DNA of 64,000 bases from Streptomyces fulvoviolaceus (GTDB lineage: Bacteria > Actinomycetota > Actinomycetes > Streptomycetales > Streptomycetaceae). Position numbers and translations under genes: made by a program. The stretch's first letter is position 1. Each line of letters opens with the position of its first letter. The notes under the pieces were generated by a model. The model was not told where the DNA came from and ran no database searches. It saw only the letters and a list, made by a program, of their open reading frames with translations. Positions 9,411 through 16,927 of the stretch are shown one piece after another. The stretch lies in contig NZ_JOEY01000017.1 in assembly GCF_000718165.1 (NCBI RefSeq), forward strand, positions 1 to 64,000, read 5' to 3'.

Positions 9411-9452
9411 ATGGGCCGGTGACGATGGTCACCGGCCCCTGAAGCCGTTGTT

Positions 9453-9803
9453 CTACAGGTACAGGCCGGTCGAGTCCTCGGACCCCTCGAACCGGTCCGC
9501 CGCCACGGCGTGCAGATCACGCTCGCGCATGAGCACGTAGGCGACGCCGCGCACCTCGACCTCGGCACGGTCCTCCGGGTCGTACAGCACCCGGTCGCCC
9601 GGCTCGACGGCCCGCACGTTCTGGCCCACGGCGACGACATCGGCCCAGGCCAGCCGACGGCCCACCGCCGCGGTGGCCGGAATCAGGATGCCGCCGCCCG
9701 AACGCCGCTCGCCCTCACCGACGTCCTGCCGCACGAGCACTCGGTCGTGCAGCATCCGGATGGGCAGCTTGTCGTGCGGGGTGTCGATTCTCTTGGCGCT
9801 CAC
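9453..9803 (-). CDS. GroES/Cpn10-family protein
   Basis: This 116-residue protein resembles the co-chaperonin GroES: MLHDRVLVRQD at residues 17-27, SGGGILIPATA at 35-45, and a later stretch with VVAVGQNVRAVEPGDRVLYD. It is not next to a groEL gene, and its extra C-terminal tail (VAADRFEGSEDSTGLYL) is unlike the standard co-chaperonin. It is therefore probably an accessory paralogue of the type seen at this place in Streptomyces. Whether it caps a chaperonin is unknown. Confidence 0.8.
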   Translation of the reverse strand: MSAKRIDTPHDKLPIRMLHDRVLVRQDVGEGERRSGGGILIPATAAVGRRLAWADVVAVGQNVRAVEPGDRVLYDPEDRAEVEVRGVAYVLMRERDLHAVAADRFEGSEDSTGLYL

Positions 9804-9847
9804 GCCCCTGAACCTACCTGTCTCAGACGCCTGTGGAGGCGGCCGGG

Positions 9848-10177
9848 TCAGCCCTTACGACGCCGGGCACCCAGGGCGAGCAGCCCCACGAGTCCGACGG
9901 CGACGAGGGCGACGGGGATGACGCGCTCCAGCCGGGGAGCGCCGTCCTCGTCCACGAACTGGGCCTTGACGTCGGTGACGGCCTTGTTGACCCCGACGTA
10001 CGCCCGCCCGAGCGTGTGATCGATATTGGACACAACCTTGGCCTTGGCGTCCCCGACGATCGTCTTCGGATGCACCCGCACCCCGATCTCGTCGAGCGTC
10101 TCGGCCAGCACTTCACGGCGACGCTTGATGTCCGCCTCGATCTGCGCCGGGGTTCTGGTGTCCGACGTGTCCGCCAC
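9848..10177 (-). CDS. DUF3618 domain-containing protein
   Basis: This is a 109-residue protein of the DUF3618 family. The conserved N-terminal block RTPAQIEADIKRRREVLAET (residues 8-27) is followed by an amphipathic middle, a C-terminal transmembrane helix (VIPVALVAVGLVGLLALG, about 86-104) and a basic RRRKG tail. It is probably a tail-anchored membrane protein facing the cytoplasm. Family function is unknown. It is divergent from bcp, with promoters in 10178-10272. Confidence 0.85.
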   Translation of the reverse strand: MADTSDTRTPAQIEADIKRRREVLAETLDEIGVRVHPKTIVGDAKAKVVSNIDHTLGRAYVGVNKAVTDVKAQFVDEDGAPRLERVIPVALVAVGLVGLLALGARRRKG

Positions 10178-10272
10178 CGTGGGGCCTCCGAGGTGTCTGC
10201 AGTTGCTGTTCCGGACAGTCTGTCAGCTCCGGGCCCGGCCGCACTGTCAGGACCCCCGGTTAGGCTGGCCCG

Positions 10273-10740
10273 ATGAGCGAGCGACTCCAGCCCGGGGACG
10301 TAGCCCCCGCCTTCACCCTCCCCGACGCCGACGGCAACGACGTCTCCCTGTCGGACCACAAGGGCCGCAAGGTCATCGTCTACTTCTACCCCGCGGCCCT
10401 CACCCCCGGCTGCACCAAGCAGGCCTGCGACTTCACGGACAACCTGGAGGTGCTGGCCGGCGCGGGATACGACGTCATCGGCATCTCCCCGGACAAGCCG
10501 GAGAAACTGGCGAAGTTCCGCGACAAGGAGTCCCTGAAGGTCACCCTCCTCGCCGACCCCGACAAGACGGTCACCGAGGCCTACGCCGCCTTCGGCGAGA
10601 AGAAGAACTACGGCAAGACCTACATGGGCGTCATCCGCTCCACGGTGATCGTGGACGAGGAGGGCAAGGTCGAACGAGCCCTGTACAACGTCCGCGCGAC
10701 CGGCCACGTGGCGAAGATCATCAAGGACCTGGGCATCTAA
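10273..10740 (+). CDS. bcp: thioredoxin-dependent thiol peroxidase
   Basis: This 155-residue peroxiredoxin of the BCP/PrxQ type reduces peroxides in the cytoplasm with electrons from thioredoxin. The peroxidatic Cys47 is in TPGCTKQACDF, and Cys52, five residues later, is the usual resolving Cys of this class. Length and fold landmarks (GDVAPAFTLPDADG, VIVYFYP) match the family. Its TAA stop shares bases with the TAG of the convergent GNAT gene (ctaa at 10737-10740), so no terminator separates the two. Confidence 0.95.
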   Translation: MSERLQPGDVAPAFTLPDADGNDVSLSDHKGRKVIVYFYPAALTPGCTKQACDFTDNLEVLAGAGYDVIGISPDKPEKLAKFRDKESLKVTLLADPDKTVTEAYAAFGEKKNYGKTYMGVIRSTVIVDEEGKVERALYNVRATGHVAKIIKDLGI

Positions 10741-11246
10741 CCCGGGTATCCGAACGACACCCAGACATCAGGAGCCAGGTCGGGCCGCTGCGGCACCGAC
10801 CTGCGCTCCTCGGTCCAGGCGCCGGGGGCCAGCGCCTCGGCGACGCGCCGCCAGAACTGGACGGCGCCGATGTTGTCGTCCTGAAAGGCGACGGTCCACT
10901 GCCCCGGATGCCGCGCGACGACGTCCTGTACGGCACGCATCCCTGTGCCGGTCCGCCGAGCCCCTCTCACCACAAAGAAGCTGTTGAGCACCCGGGTAGG
11001 CACACTGAGCCCCCGCACAAAGGCAAACCCGACGGGATGCCCGCCACGGCTGATGAGATACGGCGCCCAGTCGACATCCCCGGAGAAGGCCGCCTCCAGC
11101 CGCTCACTGCGGAACGTGCCGTCGGGGTTGGGTAGTTGCCCACCGAACCCGGACAGGTCATGCCGGAACATGAGCCAGAGGCGTTCGACAGTGGGGCGGT
11201 CGGCAGGGGTGGCTGGGCGAACGGTCAAGTCCAGGTCTGAGGTCAT
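10737..11246 (-). CDS. GNAT family N-acetyltransferase
   Basis: This 169-residue protein has GNAT landmarks: VRPATPADRPTVERLW at the N-terminus, GFAFVRGL as beta-4, and a shortened acetyl-CoA loop with RRTGTGMRAVQDVVARHPG. A conserved NIGAVQFWRRV follows. The substrate is unknown. ATG 11246 was chosen because GGGAGG lies eight bases upstream, but that ribosome site is buried in a hairpin followed by a T run (see 11247-11289). The frame is open upstream to GTG 11294 and would add 16 residues across the hairpin. Confidence 0.82.
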   Translation of the reverse strand: MTSDLDLTVRPATPADRPTVERLWLMFRHDLSGFGGQLPNPDGTFRSERLEAAFSGDVDWAPYLISRGGHPVGFAFVRGLSVPTRVLNSFFVVRGARRTGTGMRAVQDVVARHPGQWTVAFQDDNIGAVQFWRRVAEALAPGAWTEERRSVPQRPDLAPDVWVSFGYPG

Positions 11247-11289
11247 GAAAAAAGCCTCCCGAGCGGACAAGAGTCCACGCCCGGAAGGC
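11247..11289 (-). promoter_or_regulatory. hairpin plus T-run masking the SD of the GNAT gene
   Basis: On the minus strand, arms cgcccggaaggc (11289-11278, read as its complement) and cgctcgggaggc (11265-11254) can form a 12-bp stem with two wobble positions. Six T residues follow, and then the ATG. This has the shape of an intrinsic terminator ending one base before a start codon, and the 3' arm contains the only ribosome site (GGGAGG). It could act as an attenuator or a translational switch. Confidence 0.55.
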
Positions 11290-11404
11290 CTCACTGGTGA
11301 TCTGCAGAATATCAGCCCCTTTACATCTCGAGCGCGACTGTCCGATTAGCGGTTCGCTACTCCGTACGAGGTCACGAACGTGTGGCCGGGAGCGGAGGGG
11401 AACG

Positions 11405-12028
11405 ATGGGGGTCAGGTACACCCGCGAGCTGCTCGAAGAGGCGGCGCGAGTGACGGCGAACTGGGATGACGCCGTGCGGTGGTGCGGAGGCACGCCTACG
11501 CCTGGCAGCAGACGCTATCTGCGCCAGAAGATGGCGGAGGCGGAGGTAGATGTCTCACACTTCCCGGTCCGGTGGGCGCGCCACACCGAGGAGACCCTCC
11601 GAAAGATGGTGGCCGTGTCGACCAGCATCAAAGAGGTCGTGCGCCGCCTGGGCATCAGCCCGGTCGGCGGCAATCACACTCACATCAGCCGCCGTATCGC
11701 GACGCTGGGAATCGACACGTCCCACTTCGTCGTACGACCGGGAGCGCCCAGAGACTCGCGCTGTGATGTGCTGAGCCTCGGAACACCACAGGCCGGCCGA
11801 ATCCCGGGAAATCGGCTGCTTCGGCATCTGCTCAGTATCGGAATCCCGGAAACCTGCGCGATGTGCGGCACAGGGCCCAAGTGGAACGACAAACCGCTCC
11901 AGTTGGAGGTCGACCACATCAACGGCGGCTGGTGGGACAACCGTCTCAAGAACCTTCGGCTGCTCTGCCCCAACTGCCATGCGGTGACGGACACGTACCG
12001 AGGCCGCAGGCGGGGGACGGTTGCGTGA
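11405..12028 (+). CDS. HNH endonuclease with repeated HTH-like modules (first of pair)
   Basis: This 207-residue protein has a C-terminal HNH nuclease domain: zinc Cys pairs in CAMCG and CPNCH, and the active-site motif LEVDHINGGWWDNRLKNLR. Before it lie two copies of an approximately 50-residue module. Each begins with YTRE/HTEE-type helices and ends in VDVSHF or GIDTSHF, likely a DNA-recognition unit. A GGAGGGG precedes ATG 11405. The second gene starts inside this stop codon (GTGA). GC at third positions is visibly lower than in the flanking genes, which suggests acquisition by transfer. Similar HNH proteins occur in actinophages as homing-type nucleases, but the target is unknown. Confidence 0.85.
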   Translation: MGVRYTRELLEEAARVTANWDDAVRWCGGTPTPGSRRYLRQKMAEAEVDVSHFPVRWARHTEETLRKMVAVSTSIKEVVRRLGISPVGGNHTHISRRIATLGIDTSHFVVRPGAPRDSRCDVLSLGTPQAGRIPGNRLLRHLLSIGIPETCAMCGTGPKWNDKPLQLEVDHINGGWWDNRLKNLRLLCPNCHAVTDTYRGRRRGTVA

Positions 12029-12885
12029 ACCATCCGAAGTACACACGCGATCTACTGACTCGATCTACCGCCAAGGCAACGAGCATGGTCGACCTGATGC
12101 GCATGCTGGGAACACCGATGGGGACCGGCCCTCGCCGCTATGTCAGTAGGCGGCTGCAGCACTACGGCATCGATACCTCACACTTCCGCGAGGAGCCTTT
12201 ACCAGAACGCGAGCGACGCAGCTATCCGGAGGGACTCCTCAGGGAAGCGGCCGCTCATTCACACAGCATCAGGGAGATGTTGGAGTACATGGGGCTTCCT
12301 CCACGCGACGGCCCGTACAGCCACATCAGAAAGAAGCTGGACAAGTTCGGGATCGACACCTCGCACTTCACCAGCGGACGCAGATATGGCCCCGGCCTTC
12401 TCCCCCGCACCGAACTGGCGGCAGCGGTCGAGGCCGCCACGAGCGTGGCCGGAGTCCTCGCTGCCCTTGGCCGAAGCAACAGCGGCACAGCTCGGGCGCT
12501 CGTGAAACGCAGCATCGAAGCCCACGATCTGTCGACCGTCCACTTCACAGGGCAGGGGCACTTTCGAGGCACCCGTTCCCCGAACCGCAAGTCAGCAGCC
12601 GAGATCTTGGTACGACTCGCTCCCGGATGCCTCCGCACCAAGACGATCCTGCTCAGGCGGGCACTTGACGATCTCGGCGTACCGCATGTCTGTGATGAGT
12701 GTGGCATCGGAGACACCTGGCAGGGCAGACGCCTCGTTCTGGAGATTGACCACATCAATGGCGACCGTCTGGACAACCGCCGGGAGAACCTGCGGTACCT
12801 GTGCCCGTCCTGCCACAGCCAGACGAGCACGTTCTCCAATCGCTCTCGCTGTCTTTCCGCCCCGCCGCAACCGCTCGCCGGATAG
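12025..12885 (+). CDS. HNH endonuclease with three HTH-like modules (second of pair)
   Basis: This 286-residue paralogue of the preceding protein starts at GTG 12025, overlapping the upstream stop as GTGA, so the two are translationally coupled. Three N-terminal modules end in GIDTSHF, GIDTSHF and DLSTVHF. The HNH domain follows, with CDECG, LEIDHINGDRLDNRRENLR and CPSCH. It carries a TTA leucine codon at 12199-12201 (in EEPLPER), the rare codon read only by the bldA tRNA, so translation may be tied to development. A strong terminator follows at 12908-12938. Confidence 0.85.
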   Translation: MNHPKYTRDLLTRSTAKATSMVDLMRMLGTPMGTGPRRYVSRRLQHYGIDTSHFREEPLPERERRSYPEGLLREAAAHSHSIREMLEYMGLPPRDGPYSHIRKKLDKFGIDTSHFTSGRRYGPGLLPRTELAAAVEAATSVAGVLAALGRSNSGTARALVKRSIEAHDLSTVHFTGQGHFRGTRSPNRKSAAEILVRLAPGCLRTKTILLRRALDDLGVPHVCDECGIGDTWQGRRLVLEIDHINGDRLDNRRENLRYLCPSCHSQTSTFSNRSRCLSAPPQPLAG

Positions 12886-12907
12886 CCACAGATCGCCGTA
12901 CACTTGC

Positions 12908-12938
12908 AGCCGCCCGTCATGCTCGACGACGGGCGGCT
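12908..12938 (+). terminator. terminator after HNH pair
   Basis: Perfect 11-bp inverted repeat agccgcccgtc / gacgggcggct with a nine-base loop. It lies between the second HNH gene and the tRNA. No long T run follows, as is usual in Streptomyces. Confidence 0.75.
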
Positions 12939-12939
12939 A

Positions 12940-13022
12940 GCGGCCTTGGCGGAACGGCAGACGCCTCGCGTTTAGGGCGCGATGGGAGCAATCCCGTGAG
13001 GGTTCGAATCCCTCAGGCCGCA
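12940..13022 (+). tRNA. tRNA-Leu (anticodon UAG)
   Basis: This 83-nt class II tRNA has acceptor strands gcggcct and aggccgc with discriminator A. The anticodon stem tcgcg/cgcga encloses the loop tttaggg with TAG at positions 34-36. It has a long variable arm and a standard T arm with ggttcgaatcc. CCA is not encoded. It reads CUA leucine codons. Confidence 0.95.
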
Positions 13023-13036
13023 CTCGCCTTCACTTG

Positions 13037-13073
13037 CAAGGTCCGGCTTGCGATTTTCGCAATCCGGACCTTG
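13037..13073 (+). terminator. terminator after tRNA-Leu
   Basis: Inverted repeat caaggtccgg / ccggaccttg with an inner ttgcga/tcgcaa stem. It lies 15 bases after the tRNA and between it and the convergent rdgB gene. Confidence 0.75.
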
Positions 13074-13087
13074 CTGGTAAGCACTCC

Positions 13088-13690
13088 TCAGCCCAACAAC
13101 TCCCGAACCACCGGCACCAACGCCCGGAACGCCTTCCCCCGGTGACTGATCGCGTTCTTCTCCTCCGCCGTCAGCTCGGCGCACGTCCGTGAGTCGCCGT
13201 CGGGCTGGAGGATCGGGTCGTAGCCGAAGCCGTTCGTGCCGACCGGGGCGTGGCGCAACACGCCCTTCAGCTGGCCCTCGACCACCCTCTCCGTGCCGTC
13301 CGGTAGCGCCAGTGCCGCCGCGCAGGCGAAGTGGGCGCCGCGGTGTTCGTCCGCGATGTCCGACAGTTGGGCGAGCAGCAGGTCCAGGTTCGCGCGGTCG
13401 TCGCCGTGCTTTCCCGCCCAGCGGGCCGAGAAGATGCCCGGGGCACCGTTCAGGACATCGACGCACAAGCCCGAGTCGTCCGCGACCGCGGGCAACCCCG
13501 TTGCCTGGGCCAGGGCGTGGGCCTTCAGGAGGGCGTTCTCGGCGAACGTCACTCCCGTTTCCTTGACGTCGGGGATGTCCGGGTACGCGTCCGCGCCGAC
13601 GAGGTCGTGGGGCAGGCCTGCGTCGGCGAGGATGGCGTGGAGTTCGGTGATTTTGCCGGCGTTGCGGGTGGCGAGGATCAGGCGGGTCAT
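13088..13690 (-). CDS. rdgB: RdgB/HAM1 XTP/dITP pyrophosphatase
   Basis: This 200-residue house-cleaning enzyme hydrolyses XTP, ITP and dITP to the monophosphates and keeps non-canonical purines out of nucleic acids. Landmarks are the N-terminal LILATRNAGKITEL, the metal/substrate block VADDSGLCVDVLNGAPG and SARWAG, and GFGYDPIL near the C-terminus. Size is standard. It lies in the same direction as rph, with the lipoprotein gene between them, as in other Streptomyces. Confidence 0.95.
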   Translation of the reverse strand: MTRLILATRNAGKITELHAILADAGLPHDLVGADAYPDIPDVKETGVTFAENALLKAHALAQATGLPAVADDSGLCVDVLNGAPGIFSARWAGKHGDDRANLDLLLAQLSDIADEHRGAHFACAAALALPDGTERVVEGQLKGVLRHAPVGTNGFGYDPILQPDGDSRTCAELTAEEKNAISHRGKAFRALVPVVRELLG

Positions 13691-13723
13691 GGGGTTCAGT
13701 ATCCCCGCCTCGCCGCCCCCGGT

Positions 13724-14122
13724 TTACGGCGTGCAGACCTTCGTCAGTTCGCCGGCCGCGTCGGTGACCGGGCTGAGGTCCGGCGTCTCGTCGCCGTTCT
13801 CCACGGCCGTACGGACGTTGCCGACCGCCGCGTTGAGGTCGTCGACCGCCTTGTTGACGTCGGCGTTGTCGGTCTTGTCGCCGATCTCGTCGAGGTTCTG
13901 GTCGATGGAGTCGAGGGACTCGCTGATCTGGGTCGGGTCGTTGGACGCGTTCTCGACGGCCTGCTGGAGGTCGGTGACGCTGTCGGCGACGGCTTCGGCG
14001 GTCTGGACGCAGTCCAGTGCCTTGCTGACCGCGTCGCAACCGGTCGTGAGTCCCACCGTCAGTCCTACGGCCGCCAGCACTGCGGCGATGGCGGTACCTC
14101 GACGGCGTCGGCTCTCGGCCAT
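13724..14122 (-). CDS. putative lipoprotein of unknown function
   Basis: This 132-residue secreted protein has a basic N-terminus (MAESRRRRG), a hydrophobic core and the lipobox LTTGC (Cys near residue 29), so it should be attached to the outer face of the membrane. The mature part is acidic and predicted helical, with heptad-like spacing and two further cysteines (DCVQ and VCTP) that could pair. Start ATG 14122 was chosen over 14152 because it gives a normal signal peptide. No family was recognised. Confidence 0.75.
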   Translation of the reverse strand: MAESRRRRGTAIAAVLAAVGLTVGLTTGCDAVSKALDCVQTAEAVADSVTDLQQAVENASNDPTQISESLDSIDQNLDEIGDKTDNADVNKAVDDLNAAVGNVRTAVENGDETPDLSPVTDAAGELTKVCTP

Positions 14123-14266
14123 GGTGATGGTCCCTCCCTTGTTCAGCCCCAAGGGCCCCCGTGTACTGGCCGGGCGTACAGCGGTGTGCCGTACGCCCGT
14201 ACCTGTAGTGACGCAGGGGCGGGGCGGCCGGGTTGCCCGTACCGGCCGCCTTTCTTGGTGCGTCCT

Positions 14267-15004
14267 TTACTTTTCGAGGACCGTATCAAGTGCCTTGCTC
14301 TGGAGGACAGCGAGTTCCGTGCAGCCGGAAACCGCCAGGTCGAGCAGGGAGTTGAGCTCGTCGCGGGCGAAGGGCTCGGCCTCGGCGGTGCCCTGGACCT
14401 CGACGAAGCGGCCGTCGCCGGTGCAGACGACGTTCATGTCGGTCTCGGCGCGTACGTCTTCCTCGTAGCAGAGGTCGAGCAGCGGGACTCCGCCCACGAT
14501 GCCGACCGAGACCGCGGACACGGTTCCCGTGAGGGGCTGGCGGCCGGCCTTGATCAGCTTCTTGCCCTGGGCCCAGGTGATCGCGTCCGCGAGCGCCACG
14601 TACGCGCCGGTGATCGCTGCCGTGCGCGTGCCGCCGTCGGCCTGGAGCACGTCGCAGTCGAGGACGATCGTGTTCTCGCCGAGTGCCTTGTAGTCGATGA
14701 CCGCGCGCAGGGAGCGGCCGATCAGGCGGGAGATCTCATGCGTGCGGCCGCCGATCTTGCCGCGGACGGATTCGCGGTCGCCGCGGGTGTTGGTGGCGCG
14801 GGGCAGCATGGAGTACTCGGCGGTGACCCAGCCTTCGCCGCTGCCCTTGCGCCAGCGGGGGACGCCTTCGGTGACGGAGGCGGTGCAGAAGACCTTGGTG
14901 TCGCCGAAGGAGACGAGGACGGAGCCTTCGGCGTGCTTGCTCCAGCCGCGTTCGATGGTGACCGGGCGGAGTTGTTCGGGGGTGCGGCCGTCGATTCGAG
15001 ACAT
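14267..15004 (-). CDS. rph: ribonuclease PH
   Basis: This 245-residue phosphorolytic 3'-5' exoribonuclease trims tRNA 3' ends. Family landmarks are [33 protein letters not shown], the phosphate-binding [20 protein letters not shown] and [19 protein letters not shown]. Length matches the family. ATG 15004 starts the conserved N-terminus; the upstream extension to 15085 is not conserved. Confidence 0.96.
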   Translation of the reverse strand: MSRIDGRTPEQLRPVTIERGWSKHAEGSVLVSFGDTKVFCTASVTEGVPRWRKGSGEGWVTAEYSMLPRATNTRGDRESVRGKIGGRTHEISRLIGRSLRAVIDYKALGENTIVLDCDVLQADGGTRTAAITGAYVALADAITWAQGKKLIKAGRQPLTGTVSAVSVGIVGGVPLLDLCYEEDVRAETDMNVVCTGDGRFVEVQGTAEAEPFARDELNSLLDLAVSGCTELAVLQSKALDTVLEK

Positions 15005-15089
15005 GGCGTTGAGCCTAGCCGTACATGTGGAAGGGGCTCCTTCCGCGGTGGAAAGGGGCCCCTTCGGGTGAGCGCGGAGACTCACCGGC

Positions 15090-15323
15090 TCACATCAGGT
15101 CTTCGATCTCCGCGGCGATCGGGTCGGCGTCGGTGCCGATGACGACCTGGATGGCGGTGCCCATCTTCACGACTCCGTGGGCTCCGGCGGCCTTGAGGGC
15201 GGCTTCGTCGACCTTGCTGGGGTCGATGACCTCGGTGCGCAGGCGGGTGATGCAGCCTTCGACCTCTTCGATGTTCTCGATGCCGCCGAGCCCGGCGACG
15301 ATCTTCTCAGCCTTGGTGGCCAT
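15090..15323 (-). CDS. nagF: PTS EIIB subunit for N-acetylglucosamine
   Basis: This 77-residue stand-alone EIIB of the glucose/GlcNAc family passes phosphate from EIIA to sugar bound by the EIIC permeases. The phosphorylated Cys24 sits in [21 protein letters not shown] ribosome site precedes ATG 15323. In streptomycetes EIIB is split from the two EIIC proteins, as here, with nagE1 divergent. The DasR-type site at 15415-15430 lies in the shared promoter region. Confidence 0.92.
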   Translation of the reverse strand: MATKAEKIVAGLGGIENIEEVEGCITRLRTEVIDPSKVDEAALKAAGAHGVVKMGTAIQVVIGTDADPIAAEIEDLM

Positions 15324-15414
15324 GTCGGTCTCCTCATGCACAGTTGGCCCAACTTCGCGAGCGATTGCGCCGTACGTACCGAAAGATGACGTCACAGCTA
15401 CCCAATCGTCCTTG

Positions 15415-15430
15415 ACTGGTCTACACCACC
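15415..15430. promoter_or_regulatory. DasR operator (dre) between nagF and nagE1
   Basis: actggtctacaccacc matches the known dre pattern ACTGGTCTAGACCACT at 14 of 16 positions. DasR represses GlcNAc uptake genes until glucosamine-6-phosphate binds. One site could serve both divergent genes. Confidence 0.88.
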
Positions 15431-15450
15431 TGGCAGGCGGTCGCCAACCT

Positions 15451-16737
15451 ATGAGTGCCGACACCGAGATCTCTCCCGCGCGCCGTCGGTGGCAGTCGGC
15501 GTTCCAGGGGCTGCAGAAGATGGGCCGCAGTCTGCAGCTGCCGATCGCCGTGCTGCCGGCCGCGGGCATTCTCAACCGGCTCGGTCAGCCGGACGTGTTC
15601 GGTGATGACGGTCTGGGCTGGACGAACGTCTCCAAGGTGATGGCGGGCGCGGGTGGTGCGCTGCTCGACGGGTCGTTGGGGCTGCCCCTGTTGTTCTGCA
15701 TCGGTGTGGCCATCGGTATGGCGAAGAAGGCGGACGGGTCGACGGCGCTCGCGGCGGTCGCCGGTTTCCTCGTCTACTACAACGTGTTGCGCCAGTTCCC
15801 GGTGGACTGCGCGGACGGGGAGAAGAAGGTCGCGACGGGGTGTCAGGCGGCCGACGGGACGGTGGCGGCGTTCAGCTATCAGAACCCGGGTGTCTTCGGC
15901 GGCATCGTCATCGGGCTGATGGCGGCGTTCTTCTGGGCGCGCTATCACCGCACCAAGCTGGTGGACTGGCTGGGCTTCTTCAACGGCCGTCGGCTGGTGC
16001 CGATCATCATGGCGTTCGTGGCCATCGCGTTCGCGGCGCTGTGCCTGTGGGTCTGGCCGCCGATCGGTGACGGTCTGGAGAGTTTCAGCGACTGGCTGAG
16101 CGATGCGGGCGCGTGGGGTGCGGGTGTGTTCGGTGTGGCCAACCGGGCGTTGCTGGTGATCGGGTTGCACCAGTTCCTGAACGTGCCCATCTGGTTCCAG
16201 TTCGGCAGCTACACCAAGCCGGACGGTTCGATGGTGCACGGTGACATCAACATGTTCCTGGCGGGCGACCCGAACGCGGGCCAGTTCACCTCGGGCTTCT
16301 TCCCGATCATGATGTTCGCGCTGCCGGCGGCGGCCCTCGCGATCACGCACTGCGCGAAGCCGGCCCGCCGTAAAGAGGTCGGCGGTCTGATGCTGTCGGT
16401 GGCGCTGACGTCGTTCGTCACGGGCATCACGGAACCGATCGAGTACTCGTTCCTGTTCATCGCGCCGCTGCTGTACGTGGTGCACGCGCTGCTGACGGGT
16501 GTGTCGATGGCGGTGACGTGGGGGCTCGGAGTACACGACGGGTTCAGCTTCTCGGCGGGTCTGATCGACTACGTCATCAACTGGAATCTGGCGACGAGAC
16601 CGTGGGCGATCATTCCGATCGGGTTGTGTTTCGCGATCGTCTATTACGTCATCTTCCGCTTCGCGATCATGAAGTTCGATCTGAAGACTCCGGGGCGGGA
16701 GCCGGAGGAGGAGATCGAGGACGTCACAAAGGTCTGA
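15451..16737 (+). CDS. nagE1: PTS EIIC permease, GlcNAc family
   Basis: This 428-residue membrane permease of the glucose-type PTS has about ten hydrophobic segments. Landmarks are LQLPIAVLPAAGILNRLG near the N-terminus, GFFPIMMFALPAAALAI and TSFVTGITEPIEYSFLFIAPLLY, the sugar-site region. It carries no fused EIIA or EIIB domain and needs nagF. It is a close paralogue of nagE2 downstream. No strong ribosome site precedes ATG 15451, only 20 bases after the dre, so the transcript may have a very short leader. Confidence 0.92.
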   Translation: MSADTEISPARRRWQSAFQGLQKMGRSLQLPIAVLPAAGILNRLGQPDVFGDDGLGWTNVSKVMAGAGGALLDGSLGLPLLFCIGVAIGMAKKADGSTALAAVAGFLVYYNVLRQFPVDCADGEKKVATGCQAADGTVAAFSYQNPGVFGGIVIGLMAAFFWARYHRTKLVDWLGFFNGRRLVPIIMAFVAIAFAALCLWVWPPIGDGLESFSDWLSDAGAWGAGVFGVANRALLVIGLHQFLNVPIWFQFGSYTKPDGSMVHGDINMFLAGDPNAGQFTSGFFPIMMFALPAAALAITHCAKPARRKEVGGLMLSVALTSFVTGITEPIEYSFLFIAPLLYVVHALLTGVSMAVTWGLGVHDGFSFSAGLIDYVINWNLATRPWAIIPIGLCFAIVYYVIFRFAIMKFDLKTPGREPEEEIEDVTKV

Positions 16738-16752
16738 CGTCACAAGGGAGTT

Positions 16753-16784
16753 GGGCCCTCGGACCTACCGTCCGGGGGCCCTTT
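16753..16784 (+). terminator. terminator after nagE1
   Basis: gggccctcggac and gtccgggggccc form a 12-bp stem with one mismatch and are followed by TTT. It separates nagE1 from the nagE2 promoter. Confidence 0.75.
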
Positions 16785-16880
16785 GTCATGCCTGTCGTAG
16801 ATCGTTCGACCTGCACTGCGGGTAGTGCTCCGGTTGCGGAATTCGCGGGTTCCTTATACGGCCTTCATCGTGCTACAACA

Positions 16881-16911
16881 TGGTCTACACCACTGAGTGG
16901 TGTAGACCACC
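16881..16911. promoter_or_regulatory. double DasR operator in front of nagE2
   Basis: Two dre half-palindromes face each other. tggtctacaccact (16881-16894) and agtggtgtagacca (16896-16909) are a perfect 14-bp inverted repeat around a single G. Each arm is itself a dre site, which gives tandem DasR binding sites 15 bp apart, just upstream of the nagE2 ribosome site. Confidence 0.9.
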
Positions 16912-16927
16912 ACCCGATGGAGGAAGT

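Noticed and set aside
12940..13022. Integrated element at tRNA-Leu
   Set aside because: The adjacent HNH genes suggested an attachment site, but no repeat of the tRNA 3' end, integrase or element boundary was seen within the window.
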